A DNA stretch of 64,000 nt from a virus. Below are positions 35,061 to 42,808 of the stretch, in pieces (position 1 is the stretch's first letter; each line of letters begins with the position of its first letter). The notes beneath the pieces are model-generated. The model ran no database searches and had not been told where the DNA came from. It worked only from the letters and a program-made list of their open reading frames with translations. A program made the position numbers and the translations under genes. The DNA is taken from positions 1 to 64,000 of the IMG/VR virus record IMGVR_UViG_3300022916_000008, one strand, 5' to 3'.

Positions 35061-35232
35061 GGGAATATGGTGGAATGGTAGACACGCTACATTAGTAGTT
35101 GAGCAAATAAGGTAGCTCCTTACAAACAGAGAACTTTGACATATAAAGAATGTACGGTCTTTGTGTTGATGAAAGTATCTGAAGACTATAGACAGTAGTT
35201 GCTCAGTTCAGGTTCGAATCCTGATATTCCTA
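35061..35232 (+). ncRNA. Giant-arm tRNA-Leu-like RNA 2
   Basis: Acceptor GGGAATA (35061-35067) pairs with TATTCCT (35225-35231), discriminator A. The D arm is GTG...CAC with a GG loop. The T arm is TCAGG TTCGAAT CCTGA (35208-35224). At the anticodon-arm position is GCTAC-ATTA-GTAGT (35086-35099) with a four-base loop. TTGAGCAA (35099-35106) pairs with TTGCTCAG (35199-35206), one base before the T arm, enclosing ~92 nt. That region holds TAAGG/CCTTA (35108-35122) and AAAGA/TCTTT hairpins. The layout is the same as in RNA 1, and they share TGTTGATGAAARTAT (here 35164-35178). GTAGT occurs again at 35195-35199, so an intron-like alternative pairing exists. Confidence 0.6.
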
Positions 35233-35252
35233 CAAACTAAAAGATTGAACTA

Positions 35253-35423
35253 ATGAAAGCATTTGACGCATTTAAGAAAGATCTAAGAGAAGACAAAGAG
35301 TTCTTGGACAGATTGTACCAAGAATCAAAACAAAGGGCTGTGTATGGCTCTTATGATGTTCTAGTGGTTAAGCCTAGTCATCTGTTGAGTAATATTACAT
35401 TTGATAACCTAATAAGTGAATAA
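35253..35423 (+). CDS. 56-residue unknown protein
   Basis: ATG 35253 to TAA 35423 encodes a charged helical N-terminus (KKDLREDKEFLDRLYQES) and a short beta tail. It is the only ORF between the second tRNA-like gene and the terminator. No family recognised. Confidence 0.5.
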   Translation: MKAFDAFKKDLREDKEFLDRLYQESKQRAVYGSYDVLVVKPSHLLSNITFDNLISE

Positions 35424-35463
35424 AGAATGGTCAGGATATCTTGAAAGAGATTAGTCCTGATAT

Positions 35464-35512
35464 GTGTTCCTGTCAGTTTTTCCATTCAGTCTTTACTGGC
35501 AGGACACTTTTT
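35464..35512 (+). terminator. Terminator-like hairpin
   Basis: GTGTTCCTGTCAGT (35464-35477) pairs with ACTGGCAGGACAC (35495-35507) across an 18-base loop and is followed by TTTTT. One bulged base. Preceding TCAGGA/TCCTGA pairs (about 35430-35460) form a second helix. Confidence 0.6.
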
Positions 35513-35525
35513 ATCATAAAGACTA

Positions 35526-35643
35526 AAGACATACTCTCATGTAGTCGATTACCCGAATCATTAAGACCTTGAGAGTACTTACGGCTTCTAAGATATGGTT
35601 TAAAAACAAATCGCTTTTGTTCGCTATGTCTTGGAAGCTTTTT
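35526..35643 (+). ncRNA. Leader with competing terminator and antiterminator pairings
   Basis: GCTTCTAAGATAT (35584-35596) pairs with ATGTCTTGGAAGC (35626-35638) and is followed by five T, giving a terminator hairpin whose loop holds a nested AACAAA/TTTGTT helix (35605-35621). Upstream, AAGACATA (35526-35533) is exactly complementary to TATGTCTT (35625-35632), which is part of the terminator's 3' strand. Forming one excludes the other. TACTCTCA (35532-35539) pairs with TGAGAGTA (35570-35577). This is riboswitch- or attenuator-like and lies just before the 753-residue gene. The ligand, if any, is unknown. Confidence 0.45.
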
Positions 35644-35675
35644 ATAATCACAATTAATACTGTAAATTAAAGACA

Positions 35676-37937
35676 ATGGAAATAACTAAGAAAGAAATCA
35701 TGACAAATAAATTATTAGAAAAAGCAAGAAATGATTATCCCACAGGTACAGAGTATTATCCTGCTCATTTAAGCGGAGAAGAACATACTTTGTGTACTGT
35801 AGGTAATCCAAACACATTTCATGTCGATAGCTCAGGAGATGTTTTAGAAAGCCATGGTGATAAACCCAAGAATGGTCATCTCCTTTCTGAAATTATTTAT
35901 CATAATGACATAAAGAAATGGGCTGAGATTAAATCAAAGCCAAATGATAAGGACTGGTGGAAGACTGTTGCAGTAGGAGACATCATTGCATGTACTGAAA
36001 CAAAAGGCCGAGGTGGTTTAGGTTTCGAGCCAAATGAAGTGTTTAGAGTAAGGGGGATTGATAAGATGCCTATCCATGCCATATTCTTTAAGGTTCAAGA
36101 AAACAATGTAAAGCCTGATGGAGTATACCAAGATGAGATACGCAAAGCAACACAAGAAGAGATCAATGCATATAAAGCAAAATTGGGCGGTGTGAAGCCA
36201 TTATCTCCTTCAAAGGGTGCAAACACTCCAGGATTTGATAAACTCGTCTTAGAAGCGAGGAAAAGGTATCCTGTTGGAACAAGGTATGTATGTCTTCATG
36301 ATTGTGGAGAAGGGAAGATTGAAACAGAAGATGATTTCCTTTTAAGAAAAAATGAAGACTGTATAAGGACGAATAAGGGCACTCGTTGTTGCTGGAATGG
36401 TACAGATTGGGCTGTTATAACAACTCTTCCAGACGGAGTAATGGCAAGGGCTATCAAGCAATATTCCATTGGTACTGTCATAAATGATCCAGGTCCAAAT
36501 AAGATAAGAAGAGCAAAAGTAGTACGTACTCCTAAACAACTACCAGATGGAAATGTTGCAGGAGGTAGTGGATATATATATCACGAAGGAGTTTGGGCAG
36601 AGATCGTTAAAGACGACAACCTTACTATCAATGATTTAGTAAAAGGAGAGATATACTATCATTATTGTGAAAACTACAAGTATATTATTAAGTTTGATAA
36701 ATTGGATGGTAAGCAAATCATTGGGAAGTGTTCTATCTCTCTTAATAGTAATAAATTTGATCCCGGTACTTATCGTAATACTGGTGTTAAAGAATTACGT
36801 GTTGCTACTACAGATGAAAAGAGGTGGTTGAACGCATGTATAGACAAGGGTAGTTTTGTAAGCATGGAAGACGCACTTAAAACAAAACCAATGAAATACA
36901 AGTTAGGACCCATAAGGTTTAAAGAAGGTGTTAGTAAAGGATGTACGCCTGAATATGAAACAGAATATGGAGGCGATATCCCAAGAGATAAGATTGTTCA
37001 TGGTACTACCGAGTTACATGATGAGTATACTGCAGAGATTGTGGACTATCATAATGAGTATTACATTGTCAGATTTCTTGATAGCAATAGCCATTACACT
37101 CAACTTGGATTCTTAGAAGATGCGTTAGAACCTGTTGGAGTAGAAGATGTCATTAAAGTAGGTGACTATGCTATTATGACTAAAGCAGGTGGTTGGGGTT
37201 ATGACGAAAGAAACAATGGTTGTCTTGCCAAGGTCACTGAAGTAAGTACAAAATACGTTGATGGTAAAAACAGGTGTTCAATTAATGGAGAAGTAATCAA
37301 TCCAAGAATCAAACAATGTTTAAAGTTTTCAATTGTTCCGCAGAATACTGATGATATAGGCGAGGTATGGCGTAAGGCAACACAGGCTGAAATAGATGCT
37401 GTAGTCAATGATGTTTCCACATTAAAGAAGAAAGAGGAATATTTTATTGGTAGCTATATTGTCTGGATAAAGAAGCCAAGCGGAAATGCTGAGGTAGGAG
37501 ATATAGATAAAATAATATCACAAGAAGATCGCTTTCTTCATCTTAAAAAATATGGTTCATGTTGTAAAAGTAGAATCCGAGATAAGGAAGTAAAATGGTT
37601 TGCTACACTTGAAGAAGCACAACTCTATACTTTAAGGATAGCCAAGGATAAAGAATTCGTAGTTGGCGATTGGATCACACTGGATGGTTGGAAACGTGCT
37701 TATCGTATAAAGAAGGTGCTTGTTCATGATTATGTCCTTGATTGTGAGGAAGGGGATGATATTGGAACTTATCTTAAAAAGAATGGGTTTAGATATGCTA
37801 CCAGAAATGAAATAGAAGGTAAGTTTGTACCTCGGGATGAAATAACTTCAGCTAAAACAAACATTAAGAGTACTGGTCCAGACTTCTCATTGAAAGAGGA
37901 GCCAGAAATAACAAAAGGAATCGATTTAATTAATTAA
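35676..37937 (+). CDS. 753-residue modular repeat protein
   Basis: Large soluble protein built of related modules. The first ~480 residues hold segments starting A...YP.GT (LLEKARNDYPTGTEYYP, LEARKRYPVGTRYVC and AIKQYSIGTVI) and ending with W.EI (KWAEI, DWAVI, VWAEI). Motifs of the type RKAT..EI.A recur at about 165-180 and 560-575, after GD-containing beta segments (VAVGDIIACTET, IKVGDYAIMTKAGGWG). No catalytic motif is recognised. Repeats of this sort suggest a binding scaffold or multi-domain inhibitor. It is preceded by an attenuator-like leader, so its expression may be conditional. Confidence 0.6.
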   Translation: MEITKKEIMTNKLLEKARNDYPTGTEYYPAHLSGEEHTLCTVGNPNTFHVDSSGDVLESHGDKPKNGHLLSEIIYHNDIKKWAEIKSKPNDKDWWKTVAVGDIIACTETKGRGGLGFEPNEVFRVRGIDKMPIHAIFFKVQENNVKPDGVYQDEIRKATQEEINAYKAKLGGVKPLSPSKGANTPGFDKLVLEARKRYPVGTRYVCLHDCGEGKIETEDDFLLRKNEDCIRTNKGTRCCWNGTDWAVITTLPDGVMARAIKQYSIGTVINDPGPNKIRRAKVVRTPKQLPDGNVAGGSGYIYHEGVWAEIVKDDNLTINDLVKGEIYYHYCENYKYIIKFDKLDGKQIIGKCSISLNSNKFDPGTYRNTGVKELRVATTDEKRWLNACIDKGSFVSMEDALKTKPMKYKLGPIRFKEGVSKGCTPEYETEYGGDIPRDKIVHGTTELHDEYTAEIVDYHNEYYIVRFLDSNSHYTQLGFLEDALEPVGVEDVIKVGDYAIMTKAGGWGYDERNNGCLAKVTEVSTKYVDGKNRCSINGEVINPRIKQCLKFSIVPQNTDDIGEVWRKATQAEIDAVVNDVSTLKKKEEYFIGSYIVWIKKPSGNAEVGDIDKIISQEDRFLHLKKYGSCCKSRIRDKEVKWFATLEEAQLYTLRIAKDKEFVVGDWITLDGWKRAYRIKKVLVHDYVLDCEEGDDIGTYLKKNGFRYATRNEIEGKFVPRDEITSAKTNIKSTGPDFSLKEEPEITKGIDLIN

Positions 37938-37955
37938 ATAAACAATTTTATTATT

Positions 37956-38399
37956 ATGAGTACAGAAGTAAGTAAAGACAGAATGTCTTGGATCAAAGCT
38001 GTAGCAGCTTTATTCGAAATTAGTAAGCAAGGATTAGCAAAGAAGTTTCAAGCTGATCTTAAAAAGACTTGGGAAAAGAATTTGAAAACAAGGAAGAAAG
38101 AACTTGTGCAGATGAATGACCAGAAGGCTGATGAGCTGGAGGACATGAACACTCAGCTTGAAGAACTTATGGAGCAAAGAGACAATAAGTTTATTGCTGT
38201 AGATGTAGATCGCATCGGAAGTTTGGAAGAGAGAAAGGCGTATATCATAGACTTTAACCGGGCTATTGATAGAGCAATGGATGCCGTTGTAGCACAAGAA
38301 GAGGCTATTGAAGAGTATCTGTCAAACATGGATACTCGTATCAAAGACAAGCAACGTGAGATTGATCATTTCACAAATAAGCTTGAGATGATTAAGTAA
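37956..38399 (+). CDS. Coiled-coil protein
   Basis: The 147-residue, highly charged helical protein has heptad-like stretches through residues 20-75 (LKKTWEKNLKTRKKELVQMN) and 90-147 (YIIDFNRAIDRAMDAVVAQE). No other domain. It begins 18 bp after the repeat protein and may partner with it. Confidence 0.6.
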   Translation: MSTEVSKDRMSWIKAVAALFEISKQGLAKKFQADLKKTWEKNLKTRKKELVQMNDQKADELEDMNTQLEELMEQRDNKFIAVDVDRIGSLEERKAYIIDFNRAIDRAMDAVVAQEEAIEEYLSNMDTRIKDKQREIDHFTNKLEMIK

Positions 38400-38408
38400 T
38401 GTATTGGG

Positions 38409-38467
38409 AGATGTGTAGCTCAGTTGGTAGAGCTTTTAGGTCGTGGGTTCAAGTCCCACCACATCTA
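38409..38467 (+). ncRNA. tRNA-like RNA lacking an anticodon arm
   Basis: Acceptor AGATGTG (38409-38415) pairs with CACATCT (38460-38466), then A. D arm GCTC-AGTTGGTA-GAGC (38418-38433) and T arm GTGGG-TTCAAGT-CCCAC (38443-38459) are perfect. Between D and T arms are nine bases (TTTTAGGTC) where a tRNA has ~23, so the anticodon stem-loop is missing. AGGTC looks like a normal variable loop. The RNA would be 59 nt. It sits between two genes on the same strand and could serve as an RNA-processing tag or decoy, or be a deletion relic. Confidence 0.65.
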
Positions 38468-38485
38468 CAAATTAAATAAAAGACG

Positions 38486-39124
38486 ATGAATAAAGTAAAA
38501 ACGTATCTACAAGGAGTAAATCAAAAGACCCTTGTAAAAGTAGACCTACATCCTGGGTATCTTCCGATATACTCACCAGATCGTAGAGTAGAGCTTCCAG
38601 AAGGAGCATTTGTTGAAATGATTAGGCTATACAAGCGTGGCGCAAATGATGATAAGTTTCATATTGTCATTAGCTTTCCTTGGGACACTAAACTCCAAAG
38701 GACTTGTCAATACATCATAAGACCTACTAAGTACAAGCCAGTAACAATACCATTGGTTGTAAAAGAATTGGAAGCTGTATTTAATTTCGAACACAAAACT
38801 GTTACAGGAGACAGGGTAGAAGTATATCCTGAGTTCATTAAAAAGGTATTGACACAAGAAGAATTAAAGTATGCCTTCAAGAAGCGTGTACATGATGATG
38901 TCAATCCCAAGTTAATCAAATGGTGGACTATGTGGAAAGCATTATTTACATCCTATGAAGTACATCAGGTATATCAAAGAACTACTTATTACATTCAGGC
39001 TTATGGAACCAATCCTGTAGCTGCTGTACCGGAGTATCCTGTATATGTCAATACAGATGTGTCAGAACCCAAAGAGGTTACTAAAATAGAAATTAGAAAG
39101 AGAGTACGAGTATTTGGAATATAA
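38486..39124 (+). CDS. Unknown 212-residue protein
   Basis: Mixed alpha/beta, basic C-terminus (KEVTKIEIRKRVRVFGI). The middle has a YQRTTYYIQAYGTNPVAAVP segment rich in aromatic residues. No motif recognised. It follows the armless tRNA-like RNA by 18 bp and has the leader AATAAAAGACG. Confidence 0.55.
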   Translation: MNKVKTYLQGVNQKTLVKVDLHPGYLPIYSPDRRVELPEGAFVEMIRLYKRGANDDKFHIVISFPWDTKLQRTCQYIIRPTKYKPVTIPLVVKELEAVFNFEHKTVTGDRVEVYPEFIKKVLTQEELKYAFKKRVHDDVNPKLIKWWTMWKALFTSYEVHQVYQRTTYYIQAYGTNPVAAVPEYPVYVNTDVSEPKEVTKIEIRKRVRVFGI

Positions 39125-39141
39125 CCCAATAAAAAAGAAAA

Positions 39142-39510
39142 ATGAAGACTATTGAGAAGATGAATGCATTAGACCTACAATTAATACTGGACTATTGCAA
39201 AGCCTATCCGTTTGATGTAACATTTCAAACAGAAAATGACCAAGTATTATTACATGATGGTAACAAGGTATTTAATGTTATCAAGTGTGACAATGGATTG
39301 TTAGTTGGTACAGAATTGTGTAAGGGAAGACATAAGAAGTCAATTCAGATTAATAGTGCTGTTATAATAAGCAATGCTGTTGATGCCATGATACAAGGAG
39401 AAACATGCCTTCCTGTTGTGGCAATTGCAAAGAATGGTGTTCCAATGTCATTGCTAACATATGATGACTATGTGAACGATGAAGAATTGATTAAAAATGG
39501 TAGCTCATAG
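39142..39510 (+). CDS. Unknown 122-residue alpha/beta protein
   Basis: The protein has an N-terminal helix (ALDLQLILDYCKAYP) and a beta sheet with DQVLLHDGNKVFNVI, then a C-terminal MDA-type helix region. It overlaps the primase-like gene by 14 bp, so it may act with it. No family recognised. Confidence 0.55.
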   Translation: MKTIEKMNALDLQLILDYCKAYPFDVTFQTENDQVLLHDGNKVFNVIKCDNGLLVGTELCKGRHKKSIQINSAVIISNAVDAMIQGETCLPVVAIAKNGVPMSLLTYDDYVNDEELIKNGSS

Positions 39511-40336
39511 GCTAGAAAGAAGTCCTGCCCATAAGGGCAACTGTCCTCACTGTAGTAGAAATAAAGTATGGAGATACTTTGAAGGCTTCCATGGAGATGA
39601 GAGATTTGGAAGGTGTGAGAGGATCAATAGTTGTCCTTCTGGTGGGAATGTATACTATCCCGATAGAACGTCCAAGAGAACCTACTTAAAAGAGGTTATA
39701 GAGGTAAGGAATAAACAGGCATTCATCCCACAAATGTATTATAGGAATATTATGCTTGACATGAGTTCTAACTTTCATGTGTTTTGTCGTAAGCTAGGTA
39801 TACCCAATGAACATTTAATCAAATGGGGAGTAGGTACTGACAAAGAAAGGACTGTATTCTTTTTTATCAATCACAAGAAAGAGATTGTGAATAAGAAGGT
39901 GGGTAAGTATCATAAAGATGGGAAGAGAGATAAGGAGTTTGGGTTTTACAGCATGAAGCAACCAGCTAAAGAGTACAAGTATCAATTATGCTTGTTTGGA
40001 GAGCATTTAATCAATGGATTGGATATAGCTATAGTTGAATCAGAGAAGACGGCTGTACTTGCCTCTTGGGTGTACCCTAACTACTCTTGGGTAGCATGTT
40101 CAAGTGCTAATGGATTAAGTGATGGAAGTAATGGTTCTGCTGATAGGATAAGCATACTTAAAGACCGAAAGGTTATATGGGTGTGTGATGCCGATAAAGC
40201 AGGAAGAAGTAATAGTAGTATTAACAACCTTGTCAGATACAACATCAATCATGTTATTATGGACTTCTTTATTATGCGTACAGATGGCTATGATATAGGC
40301 GATAGTATTGTTGATGGCATAAAAGATTTATTATGA
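39497..40336 (+). CDS. Zinc-finger/TOPRIM primase-like protein
   Basis: The 279-residue protein has an N-terminal four-Cys finger (C16, C19, C40, C46; CPHC ... C.RINSC) like CHC2-type primase fingers, and a C-terminal TOPRIM signature: DIAIVESEKTAVLAS (Glu181) and VIWVCDADKAG (Asp231, Asp233). The middle is short, so the catalytic RNA-polymerase domain of DnaG looks reduced. It resembles the minimal DUF6371-like TOPRIM proteins of Bacteroidota phages and plasmids. A primase or topoisomerase-like role in early replication is likely. No helicase partner is seen nearby. Confidence 0.65.
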   Translation: MVAHRLERSPAHKGNCPHCSRNKVWRYFEGFHGDERFGRCERINSCPSGGNVYYPDRTSKRTYLKEVIEVRNKQAFIPQMYYRNIMLDMSSNFHVFCRKLGIPNEHLIKWGVGTDKERTVFFFINHKKEIVNKKVGKYHKDGKRDKEFGFYSMKQPAKEYKYQLCLFGEHLINGLDIAIVESEKTAVLASWVYPNYSWVACSSANGLSDGSNGSADRISILKDRKVIWVCDADKAGRSNSSINNLVRYNINHVIMDFFIMRTDGYDIGDSIVDGIKDLL

Positions 40337-40623
40337 CCAAAGAAGAAAATCAATTGATAAAGAAAGCAGAAGCTATTAAGTCTGTTGAATGTATAGACTG
40401 TGAATGCTTAGACCAAGACAAGGATGGATTAAAGTGCTGGAACTTTAACAATGGCAGAGAAGGGAAATTGTTTAGGATAAGATACATGAGTTATTCTTGT
40501 ATAAAAAAGATGCAAGTTGATATGATTAAGACAGTTAATACCCAAGATAAGCTTAACTTAGCCCATAAGATAATTCGCTTTGGCAATTCAATAAAAGGAC
40601 GTGAACTAATAAACAAAGACTAA
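40333..40623 (+). CDS. Cys-rich 96-residue protein
   Basis: Helical at both ends with a central Cys cluster (VECIDCECLDQDKDGLKCWN) that could bind metal. It overlaps the primase-like gene by ATGA and the next gene by TAATG. No family recognised. Confidence 0.6.
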   Translation: MTKEENQLIKKAEAIKSVECIDCECLDQDKDGLKCWNFNNGREGKLFRIRYMSYSCIKKMQVDMIKTVNTQDKLNLAHKIIRFGNSIKGRELINKD

Positions 40624-40940
40624 TGAGTGGAGTAAAAAGTAATGAACAGATAATCCATATCAATGACAATTATGTTATTGGTATGTTTGATGAATACAAC
40701 TTCGCATTAAAGAAGAAGCGTGTTGTACAAAGTGGAAATAATACTGGAGACATTAAGTGGGATGTCAAAGCATGGTGTGGTTCCTTCAAGCAAGTAATGG
40801 ATCATGCGGAAAGAAACAATATCATTGACACTGTTGGGGATGCTACGGAAATAATGAAAACAGTAACAGATCTACACAAAGAAGTGGAAAGAATTGGGGA
40901 AGAAATTAAACAACTAATAAAAGACAAAAATGAAAGGTAA
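40623..40940 (+). CDS. Unknown 105-residue early protein
   Basis: A beta-rich start (IHINDNYVIGMFDEYNFAL) precedes a coiled-coil C-terminus (TDLHKEVERIGEEIKQLIKD). It overlaps the following gene by 11 bp. Function unknown. Confidence 0.55.
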   Translation: MSGVKSNEQIIHINDNYVIGMFDEYNFALKKKRVVQSGNNTGDIKWDVKAWCGSFKQVMDHAERNNIIDTVGDATEIMKTVTDLHKEVERIGEEIKQLIKDKNER

Positions 40941-41520
40941 ACTAAGATCAGTTGTGCCACTGATGAGAAATGACGCACACAACACATGGACATCAAGCCG
41001 TGGAGATTTAATGTATGATTTCAGCCTAGAAGTTGAAGTAGACGACAAGGTGCTTACAGGATCGGCAAGTGCAAAAAGAGATGTGTTTAGATTCAAAGCT
41101 GGTGATCAAATAGTATTTGAATACAAAGAGAATGATAATCCCGCATATCCTGCTAAGTTCAGTAAGGTGGCTGACCCTAACTATCAAGCAAGTGGTGGAG
41201 GTACTGGTGGTGCTCGTAAGGGAGAAGACTTTTATGTTAAGATGAAGGTTGGTATGTGTAAGAGTACAGGCAGTAAGCTTGCAGTTAATGCAGCTATTAA
41301 TCTTAAGAAAGAAGTGTCATTGGATAACCTCTATGCTCTTACTAAGTTATTTCAAGGCTGGTTGCTTACTAATCCTACTAATCAAGAGGATATGTCCAAG
41401 CGTATGAGTGCTTTGTCAAGAGCAGTAGAATGTATTGTATTTGATAACCTCAACATTGCAGACAGTAAGGCAATCTTAACTTGTGCTGATTTGTGGTTGG
41501 CTAATGTAAGCTTTGAATAA
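40930..41520 (+). CDS. Candidate nucleic-acid-binding protein (OB-like start)
   Basis: The 196-residue protein opens with a beta-barrel-like stretch (SLEVEVDDKVLTGSASAK, then FRFKAGDQIVFEYKEND), a Gly-rich linker (SGGGTGGARKGED), and a helical C-terminal domain (LFQGWLLTNPTNQEDMSKRM). A barrel followed by a Gly linker is how many ssDNA-binding proteins look, but the C-terminal acidic tail typical of SSB is absent. It overlaps the Fe-S nuclease gene by one base. Confidence 0.5.
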   Translation: MKGKLRSVVPLMRNDAHNTWTSSRGDLMYDFSLEVEVDDKVLTGSASAKRDVFRFKAGDQIVFEYKENDNPAYPAKFSKVADPNYQASGGGTGGARKGEDFYVKMKVGMCKSTGSKLAVNAAINLKKEVSLDNLYALTKLFQGWLLTNPTNQEDMSKRMSALSRAVECIVFDNLNIADSKAILTCADLWLANVSFE

Positions 41521-42350
41521 TGAAGAGCTTAGTCGACAAAGAAGGTAATGTCCATTTAGGATCAAGCCTTATTAAACAAATATATTACAAGGGAGAAGAA
41601 AGAATCCATTGTCCGAGAAAGATCTATATCAGCTATGTAGCCAAGTCTCATAAGTCACCATCAAGTATATATATGCTTAGAGGGCTATACTTTGAATACA
41701 AGTGCTTAGGGGCTATGAGTTCTCATCAAGAAGATGTCCCTGATTGGTCATCATTGTTCTATGCAAGAGATCAGGAGAAGCCATTAGCAGAAACAGATCG
41801 TGTATTAAGGCAAGTCGATAATTTCAGAGAAAGAATCATTCCTCCTTATGGGTTAGAAGTTGATGAAGTAAGGGTTCAGGTAAAAGGAGAAAAGCTTTTA
41901 GAAGATCACAAGATAATATTAGAGGGAGAAGCTGATCTTATTAGTCCGGTATCTTTTACTGCACAGAACAAGGAGTATGTCTTTGATGATTGCATTATTG
42001 ATCTTAAGCTTACCGGAGACCTTGGTAATGATTTTGGGGAATTCAGTTGGGCAAAGGCTCAGGATATGGATCACATACAAGCATATATCTATGGAGCTAT
42101 ATGGGAACTACCATTCATGTACTTTGTGTTTGACTATAAGAAGAACCCAGAGTTCCTTCCCATACTTAAGACCATGAAGGGTGTAGAGGCTATGGAGTAC
42201 ATGCAGACTGTTCTCAATGCAAAGGAAAAGATTCTTGAGTACGAAGAAAAGAAGTGGCCAGCAGTGTCTTCATACAAGCTATGTAAGAACTGTATGCTGC
42301 AAGATGTATGTGATAAGTTTATCAATAAGCCTGATGCTGTAATCATATGA
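41520..42350 (+). CDS. Cas4-like PD-(D/E)XK nuclease with Fe-S cysteines
   Basis: The 276-residue protein has the RecB/Cas4 nuclease motifs GEADLI (D139), DCIIDLKLTG (D161, K163) and a downstream Q187 in HIQAYIYG. Four cysteines are placed as in 4Fe-4S Cas4/AddB-type nucleases: C31 in IHCPRKIY and C255, C258, C264 (CKNC....VC) near the C-terminus. Such enzymes trim DNA ends during recombination or replication. It sits between a putative DNA-binding gene and small genes in the DNA-metabolism region. Confidence 0.7.
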   Translation: MKSLVDKEGNVHLGSSLIKQIYYKGEERIHCPRKIYISYVAKSHKSPSSIYMLRGLYFEYKCLGAMSSHQEDVPDWSSLFYARDQEKPLAETDRVLRQVDNFRERIIPPYGLEVDEVRVQVKGEKLLEDHKIILEGEADLISPVSFTAQNKEYVFDDCIIDLKLTGDLGNDFGEFSWAKAQDMDHIQAYIYGAIWELPFMYFVFDYKKNPEFLPILKTMKGVEAMEYMQTVLNAKEKILEYEEKKWPAVSSYKLCKNCMLQDVCDKFINKPDAVII

Positions 42351-42362
42351 AACACAAAGTAA

Positions 42363-42647
42363 TTGACTAGCGATACTTTGAGCAAACTTCGGATAACATA
42401 TAACGGTGACTACACTCCAATTAATGAAATTTTAGTTGGAGAGGTAGTTACTGCTATGTCCCGGAGATTCTTTAAGGTGTTAAAAATACATAAGAAGGAA
42501 AGATATCACACGCTTGAGAATTTAATTACAAAGCGAATTGTGAAAGTGGGTTGGGGCACATCAGAGTTCATTGTCCTATCAAAGTTATCCGAAGAAAAAA
42601 GGGATAAGTATCGACAGATATATAAGCAAGAACTAAAACTAAAGTAA
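42363..42647 (+). CDS. Small basic protein with likely TTG start
   Basis: The only full-length reading starts at TTG 42363, since TAA lies immediately upstream at 42360-42362. It then has PINEILVGEVVTAMSRRFFKV, an alpha/beta pattern, and a Lys/Glu-rich C-terminus. An ATG at Met32 would give a 63-residue form. It overlaps the next gene by TAATG. Function unknown. Confidence 0.45.
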   Translation: MTSDTLSKLRITYNGDYTPINEILVGEVVTAMSRRFFKVLKIHKKERYHTLENLITKRIVKVGWGTSEFIVLSKLSEEKRDKYRQIYKQELKLK

Positions 42648-42808
42648 TGGAAAACTTATGGAAGATCCTTATGATCTCCATTGTTGTAGGAGTAATACTC
42701 TATCAGCTATGGAAGCGTATGTGTAAAGAAAAGCAATACACAAGAGATTTTGATAACAATCTTAAAAAACAAATCAAAGACAGACAGAATGAAAGAATAC
42801 AAAAGTAA
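42647..42808 (+). CDS. 53-residue single-span membrane protein
   Basis: ATG 42647 to TAA 42808. Residues ~5-21 are hydrophobic (WKILMISIVVGVILYQL), followed by a basic, helical tail (KKQIKDRQNERIQK). It overlaps the RadC-like gene by 20 bp. A small regulator or membrane anchor is possible. Confidence 0.5.
   Translation: MENLWKILMISIVVGVILYQLWKRMCKEKQYTRDFDNNLKKQIKDRQNERIQK

Noticed and set aside
35473-35676. Leftward 67-residue ORF
   Set aside because: It lies entirely over the terminator and leader hairpins, on the strand opposite to its neighbours, and has no leader.
38409-38467. Phage attachment site in a tRNA
   Set aside because: No integrase gene is present in the window and the truncated tRNA is internal to an operon.
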